A stretch of 64,000 bases of DNA. Origin: an uncultured Collinsella sp. (GTDB lineage Bacteria > Actinomycetota > Coriobacteriia > Coriobacteriales > Coriobacteriaceae). Below are positions 43,061 through 53,600 of this stretch, piece by piece. The translations under genes and the position numbers were made by a program. The stretch covers positions 1 to 64,000 of the forward strand of contig CATZLI010000010.1 in the NCBI GenBank assembly GCA_958421275.1. Reading direction: 5' to 3'. Numbering within the stretch: the first letter of the stretch is position 1; every line of letters begins with the position of its first letter. The notes below the pieces were generated by a model, which saw only the letters and a program-made list of their open reading frames with translations, had not been told where the DNA came from and ran no database searches.

Positions 43061-43771
43061 TTGTCCCAGCTCGAGAAATGTGATCGCCGGTCCCTTCGCT
43101 CGCAGCGCGCCCTTCGCCAGGCGCTTGCCAGCGAGCTTGCCGAAAGCGGCGACCTTTCGCGCATTAACGTCGCGTCGCTCACCGAGCGCGCCGGTCTTAC
43201 GCGTCGAACGTTCTATTCGCACTACCGCGATATCCCCGACTTTATCAGCCAGATCGAGGACGGCCTGCTTGCCGAGATTCGCGAGCGGGTGGAGCTTATC
43301 ACCGCAGCTCAATTACCCGATCTTTACCGCAACATCGACGAGCTCGAGCCGGCACCCGGTTCGGTTGAGCTGCTTCGCTATCTTGCGGCTAATCGCGACC
43401 TTATCGGGGCCCTACTGGGCCCGGGCGGCGACCCCGCCTTTATTAAAAAGATCATCGATACCGCACGCGAGGCCGTGGTGCCGCGTGCACAGACGGGCAT
43501 CTTGGGCCTGGCACTGGGCACCTTCTTTGACTACTACGTTACCTATGTCGTGAGTGCCGAGGTCGGCCTGATTCAGCGCTGGTTTGAGCGTGGGCTCACC
43601 GAATCGCCCGAGACCATGGCGCGCATTATGACGGTTATCGCCTTTGTGCGCCCCGGCGACCTGTATGGCCAACCCATCGATATCAACGTGCCGGAATACG
43701 GCATGAAGCTATTGAATCTGCAGCTCGAGGACGCGGTCGACACCACCGCAACCGTCGAGTCCAACAACTAA
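43061..43771 (+). CDS. TetR/AcrR-family transcriptional regulator
   Basis: A 236-residue repressor. The N-terminal helix-turn-helix lies at about residues 30-62 (VASLTERAGLTRRTFYSHYRD). The C-terminal effector domain of about 170 residues resembles TetR_C families with large hydrophobic pockets. Start is TTG 43061, four bases after AAGGAGG. It ends 11 bases before the dehydratase-activase gene, so the two are likely co-regulated, and it probably represses that operon. Confidence 0.9.
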   Translation: MSQLEKCDRRSLRSQRALRQALASELAESGDLSRINVASLTERAGLTRRTFYSHYRDIPDFISQIEDGLLAEIRERVELITAAQLPDLYRNIDELEPAPGSVELLRYLAANRDLIGALLGPGGDPAFIKKIIDTAREAVVPRAQTGILGLALGTFFDYYVTYVVSAEVGLIQRWFERGLTESPETMARIMTVIAFVRPGDLYGQPIDINVPEYGMKLLNLQLEDAVDTTATVESNN

Positions 43772-43782
43772 GAGGAGAGACA

Positions 43783-46700
43783 ATGAGCAAACTCGTCGAG
43801 GGCATCAAGGACCGCATGGTCGCTGCCGCACGCGAGGCCGCGCCCGCCGTGGTGGACGCCGCGCAGAAGGCCGCGACCGCAGCTGCCGAGAAAGTTGCCG
43901 AGGCAGTTGCCGATGCCAAGAACGCGGCAGGGGAGACGTCCGTCGCTAGCGGGCCCGCCACCGCCGCTGAGCCCGTAGCCGCCGCCCAGGCCCCCGAAGG
44001 CGCGATCTTCAACCCCGAGGCCGCCCGCGGCAACCTGCACCTGGGCATCGACGTGGGCTCCACCACCGTTAAGCTCGCTGTGCTCAACGACGACAACCAG
44101 ATTGTCTACGCCAAGTACCAGCGTCACCACACCGACGTCCGCGCTTGCGCCCGCGACTTGTTCGAGGGCGCTGCGACCGTGCTGCCGACGGCCCAGATGA
44201 CCTGCGCCATTACCGGCTCGGGCGGCCTGCTGCTGTCCCAGTGGCTCGACCTGGAGTTTGTCCAGGAGGTCATTGCCAGCAAGCGCGCCGTCGAGACTCT
44301 CATCCCGGCCACCGATGTTGCCATCGAGCTGGGCGGCGAGGACGCCAAGATCATCTACTTCGACAACGGCATCGAGCAGCGCATGAACGGCACCTGCGCC
44401 GGCGGCACGGGCGCCTTCATCGACCAGATGGCCACTCTGCTGCACACCGACGCCAGCGGCCTTAACGAACTCGCGGCCAACGCCACCACCATCTATCCCA
44501 TTGCCAGCCGCTGCGGCGTTTTTGCCAAGACCGACGTGCAGCCGCTGCTCAACGAAGGCGCCCGTCCCGAGGACGTGGCCGCCTCCATCTTCCAGGCTGT
44601 CGTGACCCAGACCATCTCGGGCCTGGCGTGCGGCCGTCCCATCCGCGGCAACGTCGCCTTCCTGGGCGGCCCGCTGCAGTATCTCTCCGAGCTGCGCCAT
44701 CGCTTCTACCTCACGCTCAACCTGGACGAGGAGCACCGCATTGTGCCCCAAAACGCCCACCTGTTTGTGGCGAGCGGCGCCGCCATGGCGCATGAGTCCA
44801 ACAAGCTCAGCACGTTCCCGCAGCTCATCGAGGCTATCGATGCCCTGGGTGACACACAGGGTGCCGAGGTCGAGCGCCTGGATCCGCTCTTTGCCACCGA
44901 CGAGGACTTCGCCGAGTTCAAGGGTCGCCACGACACCGAGGTCGTCCCCAAGGGCAAGCTCGACGGCTACGCCGGCCGCGTGTTCATCGGCATCGACGCC
45001 GGCTCCACCACCATGAAGGCCGCACTCGTGGGCGAGGACGGCCAGCTGTTGCACACCTGGTACGGCAATAACAACGGTGACATCCTGGGCACGGCCAAGG
45101 TCATCATGGCTGATTTCTACAACCACATCCCCGCGGGCTGCACCATTGGCCACGTGACCACCACGGGCTACGGCGAGGCGCTGCTCATCGAGGCCCTCAA
45201 GGCCGATTCCGGCGAGATCGAGACCGTTGCGCACCTGCGCGGCGCCAAGGCATTCCTGCCCGGCGTCGAGTTCATCCTGGACATCGGCGGCCAGGACATG
45301 AAATGCCTGCGCGTCAAGGACGGTGTTATCGAGCACATCATGCTCAACGAGGCCTGCTCGTCGGGTTGCGGTAGCTTTATCGAGAGCTTCGCCGTCTCTA
45401 TGAACATGGACGTGCGCGCGTTCGCCGATGCCGCCATCCATGCTAAGGCCCCCGTCGACCTGGGCAGCCGCTGCACGGTCTTTATGAACTCGCGCGTCAA
45501 GCAGGCGCAAAAGGAAGGCGCCACGGTGGGCGATATCGCGGCAGGTCTGTCTTATTCCGTCATCAAGAATGCCCTGTTCAAGGTCATTAAGCTGCGCGAT
45601 CCCAAGGAGATCGGCAGCCAGGTAATCGTCCAGGGCGGCACCTTTATGTCCGATGCCACGCTGCGCGCGTTTGAGCAGCTCACCGGCGTTCATGCCGTGC
45701 GTCCCGACATCGCTGGCTGCATGGGCGCCTACGGTGCGGCCCTGCTCGCCCGCGATCGCGCCGGCGCCGACGGCACTTCGACCATCCTTTCGGCCGAGGA
45801 CATCGCGCACCTCACCGTGACGCAAAAGCATGTCCGCTGCGGCCGTTGCTCTAACAACTGCCAGCTCACCGTCAACGACTTTGGCGGCGGCAGGCGCTTC
45901 ATTACCGGTAACCGCTGCGAGAAGGGCGCCGGCCACAAAAAGCAGAAGACCGAGGCCCCCAACCTCTTCAAAAAGAAAAACGATCTGCTGTTTAACCGCG
46001 AGGTGCTGAGCCCCGACGAGGCCCCGCGCGGCACCGTCGGCATCCCGCGCGCACTCAACATGTACGAGAACTACCCCTTCTGGCATGCGTTCTTTACGCG
46101 CCTGGGCTTTAGCGTGCAGCTGTCCGACCAGTCGAGCAAAAAGACCTACCAGGCGGGCATCGAGTCCATGCCGTCCGAGAGCGTGTGCTATCCGGCCAAG
46201 ATGAGCCACGGCCACGTGATGAACCTCATCGACCGTGACGTCGACTTTATCTGGATGCCGTGCGTGCGTTGGGAGCGCAAGGAGGATCCGACTGCCGGTA
46301 ACTGCTATAACTGCCCCATCGTCATGAGCTACCCCACGGCGCTGGCGCTCAATATCGACGAGATTCGCGAGCAGAACATCGAGTTCCTGTACCCGTTTGT
46401 GCCCTATCACGACAAGACCGAGCTCAAGCGCCGTCTGTACCAGGTACTCGCCGTCGACCGTGTGGCCGATGCTGAGGCCGGTCGCGGTCGCGTGCGCGGT
46501 CCCAAGATCACGCGCTCCGAGGTCGATGCCGCCGTCAACGCTGCTTTTGAGGCCGATGCGCGTTTCCACGAGGACATCCAGACCATGGGCGAGGAGGCTC
46601 TCAAGTGGGTCGAGGACCACGGCGGCCACGGCATCGTACTCGCCGGTCGTCCCTACCATAACGACCCCGAGATCAACCACGCCCTGCCCGAGCTTATCTC

Positions 46701-48564
46701 GAGCTTTGGCTTTGCGGTCTTTACCGAGGATTCGCTTGCGCATCTGGTAAAGCCCGAGCGTCCGATTCGCGTCGTCGATCAGTGGATGTACCACAGCCGT
46801 CTGTACGCCGTCGCCCGTTTTGTGACGATGCGCAACGACCTGGACCTGATTCAGCTCAACTCCTTCGGCTGCGGCTTGGACGCCCTGACCACCGACCAGG
46901 TGCAGGAGATTCTGGAGGCCAGCGGCAAGATCTACACCGTGCTCAAGATCGACGAGGTATCCAACCTGGGTGCCGCGCGCATCCGCATCCGCTCGCTCAT
47001 GGCAGCGCTCAAGGACCAGGAGGCCGAGCGCCTGGCCGATGCCACGGCCGCGGGCGAGGCCTACGAGCAAGGCGACGCCGCGCCGGTGGCGCCTTCCACG
47101 GATGCCCCTGCGTTCGCGAGCCGTAAGTACACGTTCGAGGCTCAGCGCGAGAGTGCTTCGACCGCGTGGCCCAAGGTGCCCTTTACCGAGCAGATGCGCG
47201 AGGAGGGCTACACCATCCTGTGCCCGCAGATGGCGCCGATTCACTTTGACCTGGTCAAAGAGGTGTTCCGCGGTGCCGGCTACAACTTGGAGCTGCTGCC
47301 CTCGACCGACCACGATGCCGTCGAGGCTGGCCTGCGCTACGTGAACAATGACATTTGCTATCCGTCGATCCTGGTGACGGGCCAGATTATGGAGGCCATC
47401 GAGAGCGGTCGGTACGACCTGTCCAAGACGGCCGTGGTTATCAGCCAGACCGGCGGCGGCTGCCGTGCCACCAACTACATCGCACTCATCCGCAAGGCCC
47501 TGCGCGAGAGCGGCCACCCCGAGATCCCGGTGATCTCGCTTTCGGCCGTGGCGCTCGGTGAGGACAACCCCGGCTTTAAGATTACGCCGGCACTGCTTAA
47601 GCAGGCAGTCTACGCAGTGCTCTTTGGTGACGTCATGATGCAGATGCTCTATCGTTGCCGCCCGTACGAGGCCACGCCCGGTGCCGCCAACGCACTCTAC
47701 GAGGAGTACATGGCGCGCGCCCGCAAGTTGGCGCCCAAGTTCAACCGCCACAACTACACCAAGCTGTGCCGCGAGGCCATCCGCGCGTTCGACACCATGC
47801 CGCTTGCGGGCGAGGGCACCAAGCCGCGCGTGGGCGTGGTCGGCGAGATCCTTGTCAAGTTCCATCCCACGGCCAACAACCACGTGGTCGACGTTATCGA
47901 GCGCGAGGGCTGCGAGGCCGTGGTGCCGGGCCTGCTCGACTTCTTCCTGTACTCCATGAGCAACGCCGAGCTGCAGAAGGACGAGCTGGGAAGCTCTGCC
48001 ACTACGCGCGCTGGTATGCAGGCGCTCATCAAGCTCGTGGACTGGATGCGCACGCCGGTGGAGGAGATGCTCGAGAAGTCCCGCCGCTTTGAGGCACCCG
48101 AGCGCATCGGCACCATGGCCGACAAGGCCCGTACGGTGCTTTCGGTGTGCAACAACATGGGCGAGGGCTGGCTGCTCACGGCCGAGATGCTCGACCTGAT
48201 CGACCACGGCGCGCCCAACATCATCTGCACGCAGCCCTTCGCGTGCCTGCCTAACCACGTGGTGGGCAAGGCCGTGATCAAGGAGCTGCGCCGCCAGCAT
48301 CCCGAGAGCAACATCGTCGCGGTGGACTACGACCCCGGTGCGTCCGAGGTCAACCAGCTCAACCGCATCAAGCTCATGATTAGCGTGGCCAAGGAGAACA
48401 TGCGCGCCGGCAAGGGCTTTAAGCTCGAGAAGGTGGCACCGCTCGCGATGGACGAGGTCACCGGCCAGATGCGTGCCCATGACGGCTGCGTGAGCTGCGG
48501 GCCGGCCAGCGAAGAGGCCGTTGCATCGGTCGCCGAGCGTCTGGGACGCGGCATTAAGAAGTAA
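43783..48564 (+). CDS. Giant 2-hydroxyacyl-CoA dehydratase activase/dehydratase fusion
   Basis: A 1,593-residue protein joining parts of the radical-type 2-hydroxyacyl-CoA dehydratase system. After an Ala-rich tail (1-75), two ASKHA ATPase domains follow (starts near 85 with GIDVGSTTVK, and near 400 with GIDAGSTTMK), each like the BadF/HgdC activase. Near 684-718 comes a Cys-rich segment (CGRCSNNC and a later NRCEKGAGH), then a DUF2229-type domain (SMPSESVCYPAK), and from about 1130 an HgdB-like dehydratase region with further Cys residues. It should use ATP to drive an electron into dehydration or a related reduction. It follows the TetR gene closely. Confidence 0.88.
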   Translation: MSKLVEGIKDRMVAAAREAAPAVVDAAQKAATAAAEKVAEAVADAKNAAGETSVASGPATAAEPVAAAQAPEGAIFNPEAARGNLHLGIDVGSTTVKLAVLNDDNQIVYAKYQRHHTDVRACARDLFEGAATVLPTAQMTCAITGSGGLLLSQWLDLEFVQEVIASKRAVETLIPATDVAIELGGEDAKIIYFDNGIEQRMNGTCAGGTGAFIDQMATLLHTDASGLNELAANATTIYPIASRCGVFAKTDVQPLLNEGARPEDVAASIFQAVVTQTISGLACGRPIRGNVAFLGGPLQYLSELRHRFYLTLNLDEEHRIVPQNAHLFVASGAAMAHESNKLSTFPQLIEAIDALGDTQGAEVERLDPLFATDEDFAEFKGRHDTEVVPKGKLDGYAGRVFIGIDAGSTTMKAALVGEDGQLLHTWYGNNNGDILGTAKVIMADFYNHIPAGCTIGHVTTTGYGEALLIEALKADSGEIETVAHLRGAKAFLPGVEFILDIGGQDMKCLRVKDGVIEHIMLNEACSSGCGSFIESFAVSMNMDVRAFADAAIHAKAPVDLGSRCTVFMNSRVKQAQKEGATVGDIAAGLSYSVIKNALFKVIKLRDPKEIGSQVIVQGGTFMSDATLRAFEQLTGVHAVRPDIAGCMGAYGAALLARDRAGADGTSTILSAEDIAHLTVTQKHVRCGRCSNNCQLTVNDFGGGRRFITGNRCEKGAGHKKQKTEAPNLFKKKNDLLFNREVLSPDEAPRGTVGIPRALNMYENYPFWHAFFTRLGFSVQLSDQSSKKTYQAGIESMPSESVCYPAKMSHGHVMNLIDRDVDFIWMPCVRWERKEDPTAGNCYNCPIVMSYPTALALNIDEIREQNIEFLYPFVPYHDKTELKRRLYQVLAVDRVADAEAGRGRVRGPKITRSEVDAAVNAAFEADARFHEDIQTMGEEALKWVEDHGGHGIVLAGRPYHNDPEINHALPELISSFGFAVFTEDSLAHLVKPERPIRVVDQWMYHSRLYAVARFVTMRNDLDLIQLNSFGCGLDALTTDQVQEILEASGKIYTVLKIDEVSNLGAARIRIRSLMAALKDQEAERLADATAAGEAYEQGDAAPVAPSTDAPAFASRKYTFEAQRESASTAWPKVPFTEQMREEGYTILCPQMAPIHFDLVKEVFRGAGYNLELLPSTDHDAVEAGLRYVNNDICYPSILVTGQIMEAIESGRYDLSKTAVVISQTGGGCRATNYIALIRKALRESGHPEIPVISLSAVALGEDNPGFKITPALLKQAVYAVLFGDVMMQMLYRCRPYEATPGAANALYEEYMARARKLAPKFNRHNYTKLCREAIRAFDTMPLAGEGTKPRVGVVGEILVKFHPTANNHVVDVIEREGCEAVVPGLLDFFLYSMSNAELQKDELGSSATTRAGMQALIKLVDWMRTPVEEMLEKSRRFEAPERIGTMADKARTVLSVCNNMGEGWLLTAEMLDLIDHGAPNIICTQPFACLPNHVVGKAVIKELRRQHPESNIVAVDYDPGASEVNQLNRIKLMISVAKENMRAGKGFKLEKVAPLAMDEVTGQMRAHDGCVSCGPASEEAVASVAERLGRGIKK

Positions 48565-48594
48565 CTGGCCTGCTTTGGGCTAGATATGAGACAA

Positions 48595-48625
48595 ACGGGT
48601 GGTAGCCATACCGGCTACCACCCGT
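48595..48625 (+). terminator. Strong terminator of the activase gene
   Basis: ACGGGTGGTAGCC pairs perfectly over 13 bp with GGCTACCACCCGT around a five-base loop, followed by a T run. Confidence 0.9.
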
Positions 48626-48650
48626 TTTTTGCTGGACATATGTTGCGCAA

Positions 48651-49160
48651 ATGACCTTGCTACAGCCTTCCGTGGGCTTGCCCGATTTTTGGGCTGGCTC
48701 GGGCTTTGAGGGCAAATTGCTGCAGGCCCAAGGCGATTTTTCGCTCAACGCGGGCCAGCACAGCGTGACGTATCTGCCGAGTTCTGACACGGCAACGACC
48801 GGTCGCTACCAGGTGCTGCTGTACGACAACAACTTTGGTACGGCCGAGAGCTATCCCAAGTTCGACTGGGGTCAGCTGGGCGCCGCGGTGGTGACCGACT
48901 ACAGCAAGGGAACGCATTCGTTTGGGCGAATCTTTACGGTGGACGAGACCGCGCGCACCTACGAGCTTGTGGACCAGATCGCAGTGCCGTTTTCGGGCTA
49001 CGTGAGCAGCGCGCAGCGCGTCGGCGATTCGAATAGCATGCTCGTGGCATCGGGCATGGCCAAGACCTTTGCCGAGTACGATCGCTATGGACTGCTCATC
49101 GCTACATACGAGATGGAAGCCGAGAAGTACATCTACCGCGTGTACAAGTACGAGCTGTAG
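48651..49160 (+). pseudogene. C-terminal remnant of an arylsulfotransferase
   Basis: About 169 codons match the C-terminal blades of arylsulfotransferases (ASST), for example GQHSVTYLP followed by YDNNFG and FDWGQL. Full ASST proteins are about 550-600 residues with a signal peptide, and both the start and the N-terminal catalytic part are missing. It begins 25 bases after the terminator of the preceding gene, with no ribosome-binding site. Likely a decayed gene. Confidence 0.7.
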
Positions 49161-49174
49161 CGCTGCGCTCCGCA

Positions 49175-50314
49175 TCACTTTACGTCAAATTCCACGCGAT
49201 CGAGCTCGGGCACATTGAGGTCGATGAGCTTCCGGGCGACGTGGCGGTCGCGTGCCCCGAGCGCCTCGCTTGTCGTCACATGGGCGACAATCTCGCGCTC
49301 GACGATGCCTTCCTCCTCGCCTTCGGTAGCCGAGGTCTCGACGGCGACGGTGTAATCCTTAAAGCCCGGCAGCACCGCGGCAAGTTCGCGCGTAGTTTCG
49401 GTGACGCCGTAGCCGTCCTGCACGCCGGCCTGCGCCGAGCCAATAGACCCCGCGGTCATAACGATGCAGGGGATGGCAAAGATCGCCGTGCCCACAATAA
49501 TGCGGCGGCGCACCTTACGTGACAGCTCACCGACCTCGGCGTCTTCTTCGGCAGTCACAATGCCGTCGCCGTTGAGGTCGCGCTTGAGCGGCACGCGCAA
49601 AAGAAGCAGCACGGCTTCGGCGGCCAGTGCGATAAAGACCACGTTGATGCCAAACTCGTAGAGCGCCGAGAGAAACAGCGACCCGCTTGCGATGGCGATG
49701 CCATAGCCCGCCGCGCACAGGGGCGGCATGAGCGCGGTTGCCACGGCCACGCCGGCGATGAGCGTGGCGGGTTCCTGGTCGCGCGAGTTGCCCAGCCCGC
49801 CTGCAAAGCCGCCTGCGAGTGCGACGGTAAGGTCCCAGACGGTGGGTGTCGAGTTGTCGATGATGGCGGCCGTGGTGGTGCCAAGGGGCGAGAGCTTAAA
49901 GTACAACGTGGACGTGACCAGGCAAAAGACCATCTGCAGCGCAAGGCCGGCGACGGCTTCGACGGTAATCTCGCGGTCGAGCGTGGCGATGCCATATGCC
50001 ATGGCAAGGACCGAGCCCATAAGCGGGCAGATGAGCATGGCGCCCACGATGGCGATGTCCGAATCGATATCGAGGCCGATGCTCGCGATCAACATGGCGA
50101 TGATGAGGATGCACAGGTGAGAGCCGGTCAGGCGTGCTCCGTTTACAAAGCGCTTGCGGATTACGTGGTAGGGCGCGCGACCTTCGCGAATGTTGAACGC
50201 GCGCTTTAAAAAGCGACCAGCCTGCTCGGCAGCCTCACTATGAGTAGGGCGGATGCCGTGGCGCCGGTGATGGCGTTCGCGTAGTCGCTTGATCTGTTGT
50301 TTGTCGAGTTCCAT
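49175..50314 (-). CDS. DUF389 membrane protein with an EF-hand loop
   Basis: A 379-residue DUF389 (TIGR00341-type) protein with about six transmembrane helices from residue 63. Between the helices ending near 241 and the next block, residues 246-257 read DLNGDGIVTAEE, a full 12-position EF-hand calcium loop (Asp246, Asn248, Asp250, Gly251, Val253, Glu257). A soluble C-terminal domain follows. DUF389 function is unknown. The ATG at 50314 has GAGGTGG upstream; the longer frame is not supported. Confidence 0.85.
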   Translation of the reverse strand: MELDKQQIKRLRERHHRRHGIRPTHSEAAEQAGRFLKRAFNIREGRAPYHVIRKRFVNGARLTGSHLCILIIAMLIASIGLDIDSDIAIVGAMLICPLMGSVLAMAYGIATLDREITVEAVAGLALQMVFCLVTSTLYFKLSPLGTTTAAIIDNSTPTVWDLTVALAGGFAGGLGNSRDQEPATLIAGVAVATALMPPLCAAGYGIAIASGSLFLSALYEFGINVVFIALAAEAVLLLLRVPLKRDLNGDGIVTAEEDAEVGELSRKVRRRIIVGTAIFAIPCIVMTAGSIGSAQAGVQDGYGVTETTRELAAVLPGFKDYTVAVETSATEGEEEGIVEREIVAHVTTSEALGARDRHVARKLIDLNVPELDRVEFDVK

Positions 50315-50621
50315 GTCCACCTCGTTCCAGCGCGGTCCGCGCAACGCGCCCGTTGTCCTAACTCTACACCGTGGCGGGCGGGGTGTCTGTTGGATGCGGA
50401 ATCCGATAGGGCGGATGACGCGGGAGCAAATGCAAATCACAGGCTCAATTCCATCCCGCGAGAATATGATGCACCAGCTCCTTCAAATGTGACGAAACTG
50501 TGAAGCACGAGAGCGTGAATTTAAAAAAATCCGCCGGTGACCAATGTTGCGCAACAGAATTCAAAAATCAGCTCCTACATTTTGAAGCGTATGGATACAT
50601 CCGTGTCAAAGGGAGAAAGCC
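50315..50621. other. Intergenic region before the surface-protein gene
   Basis: About 307 bases between divergent genes. It includes an AT-rich stretch (50516-50535) and the palindrome GTTGCGCAAC. No gene or clear promoter could be defined. Confidence 0.4.
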
Positions 50622-53600
50622 ATGGCAAACTACAGTCCACAACACTTTGAGCCTCGGGCCAAGGCCGTCAACGTCAAGGGCGTTGCCAACCGCGCCGTCG
50701 CAACCGTTTTGACGGCGGGCCTCATCGCTCAGCCGCTCATGTCGCCGCTGGCGGCAATCGCCGCGCCGTCAACCGATAACGGCGATTCTGTTCAGGGGGG
50801 GGGTAGTTCTGTAGAGAATACCGTTACCGCCGGTAACCAAGCGGTCGTAAAGACGGCTGCCCAGCTGGCCGAGGAGTCGGCAAAGCAGCTCAAGGACGCT
50901 CAGGCCGCCTACGATGCCGCCCAGAAGAAGGCCGACGCGGCGGGCCAGTCTCAAAAGCAGGCGCAGCAGCAAAAGAATCAGGCCTCGCAGGCCGTGACCG
51001 ATAACGCCGCCGAGCAGAACGAGGCCGAGGTAGCCGCGCTTCAGGAGAAGATTGACGAGCTTAAAGCGGCCGTCGAAAAGACCGAGCAGCAGCAGAAGAA
51101 GCTGGGCGACCTGAACGATCAGCTCGAACAGGCCAACAAGAGCGTCGATGAAAAGACCCAGGCGCTCAAGGATGCCGAGACAAAGCGCGACGAAGCCAAG
51201 AAGGCCCTCGATGATGCCCAGGCCAAGCTCGAGGCCATGGGTATGGACGAGTACGAGGCCGCCAAGAAGGCCGTCGAGGACGCGCAGGCAAAGCTCGATG
51301 ACGCCAATAAGGCCGTTACTGCTGCACAGGCCAATCTGGACCAGGCCAAGGCTGCCGAGGCCAGCGCCCAGCAGGAAAAGCAGAATATCGAGGCAGCTTT
51401 GACGACTGCCCAGGCCAAGAAGCAGGAGACTGCCGCTGCTCTCGCAGCCGCAACCACCGCGCGCGATAACGCCCAGCAGAAGTTCAACCAGGCGCAGGCC
51501 GCGCTCGATGCTGCCGTCTCGGGTACGGGTGTTGACCTGAGCGCGCTTGAGGCCGCCAAGATCGCTGCTGCTGGTGAGCTCAAGACCGCGCAGGACGCGC
51601 TCGAAGCCGCGACGACTGCAGACGCCACCGCACAGGCGAATCTGCAGGCTGCGCAGACTACCGTCACCGCCGCGCAGGAGAAGGCCAACGCCGCCAACGC
51701 TGCTGTGGCATCTGCCCAGTCTGCATACGATGCGGTAAACAGGGAGTACAAGGACGCGGCCAGTAAGCGTGACGCCGCGAAGACGGCATACGAGCAGGCC
51801 CAGCAGACCGAGGCCGACAAGAAGGCGGAGTACGACCGACTCGTCGAGGTTCGTCAGCAGAAGAGCAACGAGTTCGATCAGGCTCGTGCTGAAGTAACCG
51901 ACGCGCATAATGCATACGACGCCGCAAACGCCGAGGTCGAGAAGCTTAACCAGCAGATTGTCGACCTCAAGTCGAACATGACCGTAGACCAGAATGTCAT
52001 CAGCCAGGGCATGTTCGGCTTCATGAACTACATTATCGGCGGCAGCCAGTTCACAGCAACGCAGAAGTCGAATGCAAGCACTGCCGTATCGATGCTCATG
52101 GGGACGACGGATAAACAGGACTGGTATGACAAGTACGTCGATCAGGACATGTCTCGCGACACCAATCCGCTTTCCTTGGAGCAGATGCGCAACGCCCTGA
52201 CCTACCTCGATACCCAGAACAACCTTCGCAAGGCGAACGGCCAGTCGGAGCTCAGCGTCAGCCTCCGCATGACTGCGGCAGCCGCACTTAATACATCATA
52301 TTCATCGAACATCTGGGGACACTCGAACTGCTATTTCGATCAAGGTGAGAACCTTGCAGGCGGCGGCGGAGCATACACCGGAGGCGAAACCGAGGATACC
52401 CTCGGCTGGCCATATACCGGTCTCTACACCCAGGAGAAAGAGGCATTCGATAAGTACGTTGCACAGTATGGCGACGAACTCGGCAGCCACCGATATGATT
52501 CCTACTATATCTACCAGCACTACAACAGCATCTACCATGAGTGCGGACACTATCTCAACATCATCGATGCCGGTGCGAAGGCTATCGGCATCGCAACCGG
52601 TAGCGGTAAGAACACCGATTCCGAGGTAACCATTTTCGACTATAGTGGAAGCACGGGGCAGAAGGACTTCACTGTCTCCGAGTTCAAGAAGCTCGTCACC
52701 GACTATATCGATTCCGCCTACAATGCAGGCGGCACTCAGGAGCAGAAGGAGCAGCTGAAGCAGCTACAGAGTAAGCTGGCGGAGGCGCAGAAGAACTTCG
52801 GGACTGCCGGAACGGCTTATTCTGACGCATTGGATAAGCAAGAAAGCGCTCGCGACGCCTATACCGCGGCCGACACGAACGTGAACACCGCCAAGGGTGA
52901 GTACGAGATGGCCAAGTCCGGCACCGCCGCCGCGAAGACGGCATACGACGCCGCGAAGGACGCGCTCGGCGGAATCGACATCGAGTCCCTCAAGCAGAAC
53001 CTCGATGCCGCCAAGAGCAAGGCCGCTACTGCCCAGGCAGCTCTCGATAAGGCAAACGCTACGCTTGCTGACAGCAAGACGAAGGCAGCCGAGGCCGCTG
53101 CTCACAAGGCGAAGGCTCGCAGCGCCCGCGATGCCGCCAAGGCAAAATCCGATCAGGCCAATGAGGCGTATGACAACGCCACTGCTTCGGTCAAGGATCT
53201 TACCGCCAAGCGCGAGGCCGCCAAGACGGATCTTGCGAACAAGCAGGGCACGCTTGACGATGCCAAGAAGGCCGACGACACTGCCCAGGCTGGCGTTGAC
53301 AAGGCCCAGACCGCAGATACGCAAGCCGCGACCGCTCTTTCGGACGCCAAGCAGGCAGTTGCCGCCAAGACGCAGGCCCTGTCCGACGCACAGGCGAAGG
53401 TCAAGGCCGCCGAGGACGAGCTTGCCACCGCAAACAAGGCCTTCGAGCGCTTCGCCGGTGCCCAGAAGGCGGTCGACGACGCCAAGGCCGCCTATGACGC
53501 TGCCGTCGCCGGTGTCGCCGATGCCCAGAAGCAGCTCGAGGCCGCCAACGAAGCCGTCGTCGATGCGAACCTCGATATCGTCAAGGCCAAGGCCGAGCTT

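Noticed and set aside
43768..48480. A 1,570-codon open frame on the minus strand, antisense to the dehydratase-activase gene
   Set aside because: Long antisense frames are common when GC is high and codon third positions favour G or C. Its translation shows no domain or low-complexity structure of its own, while the plus-strand frame has clear ASKHA and Cys motifs and a ribosome-binding site.
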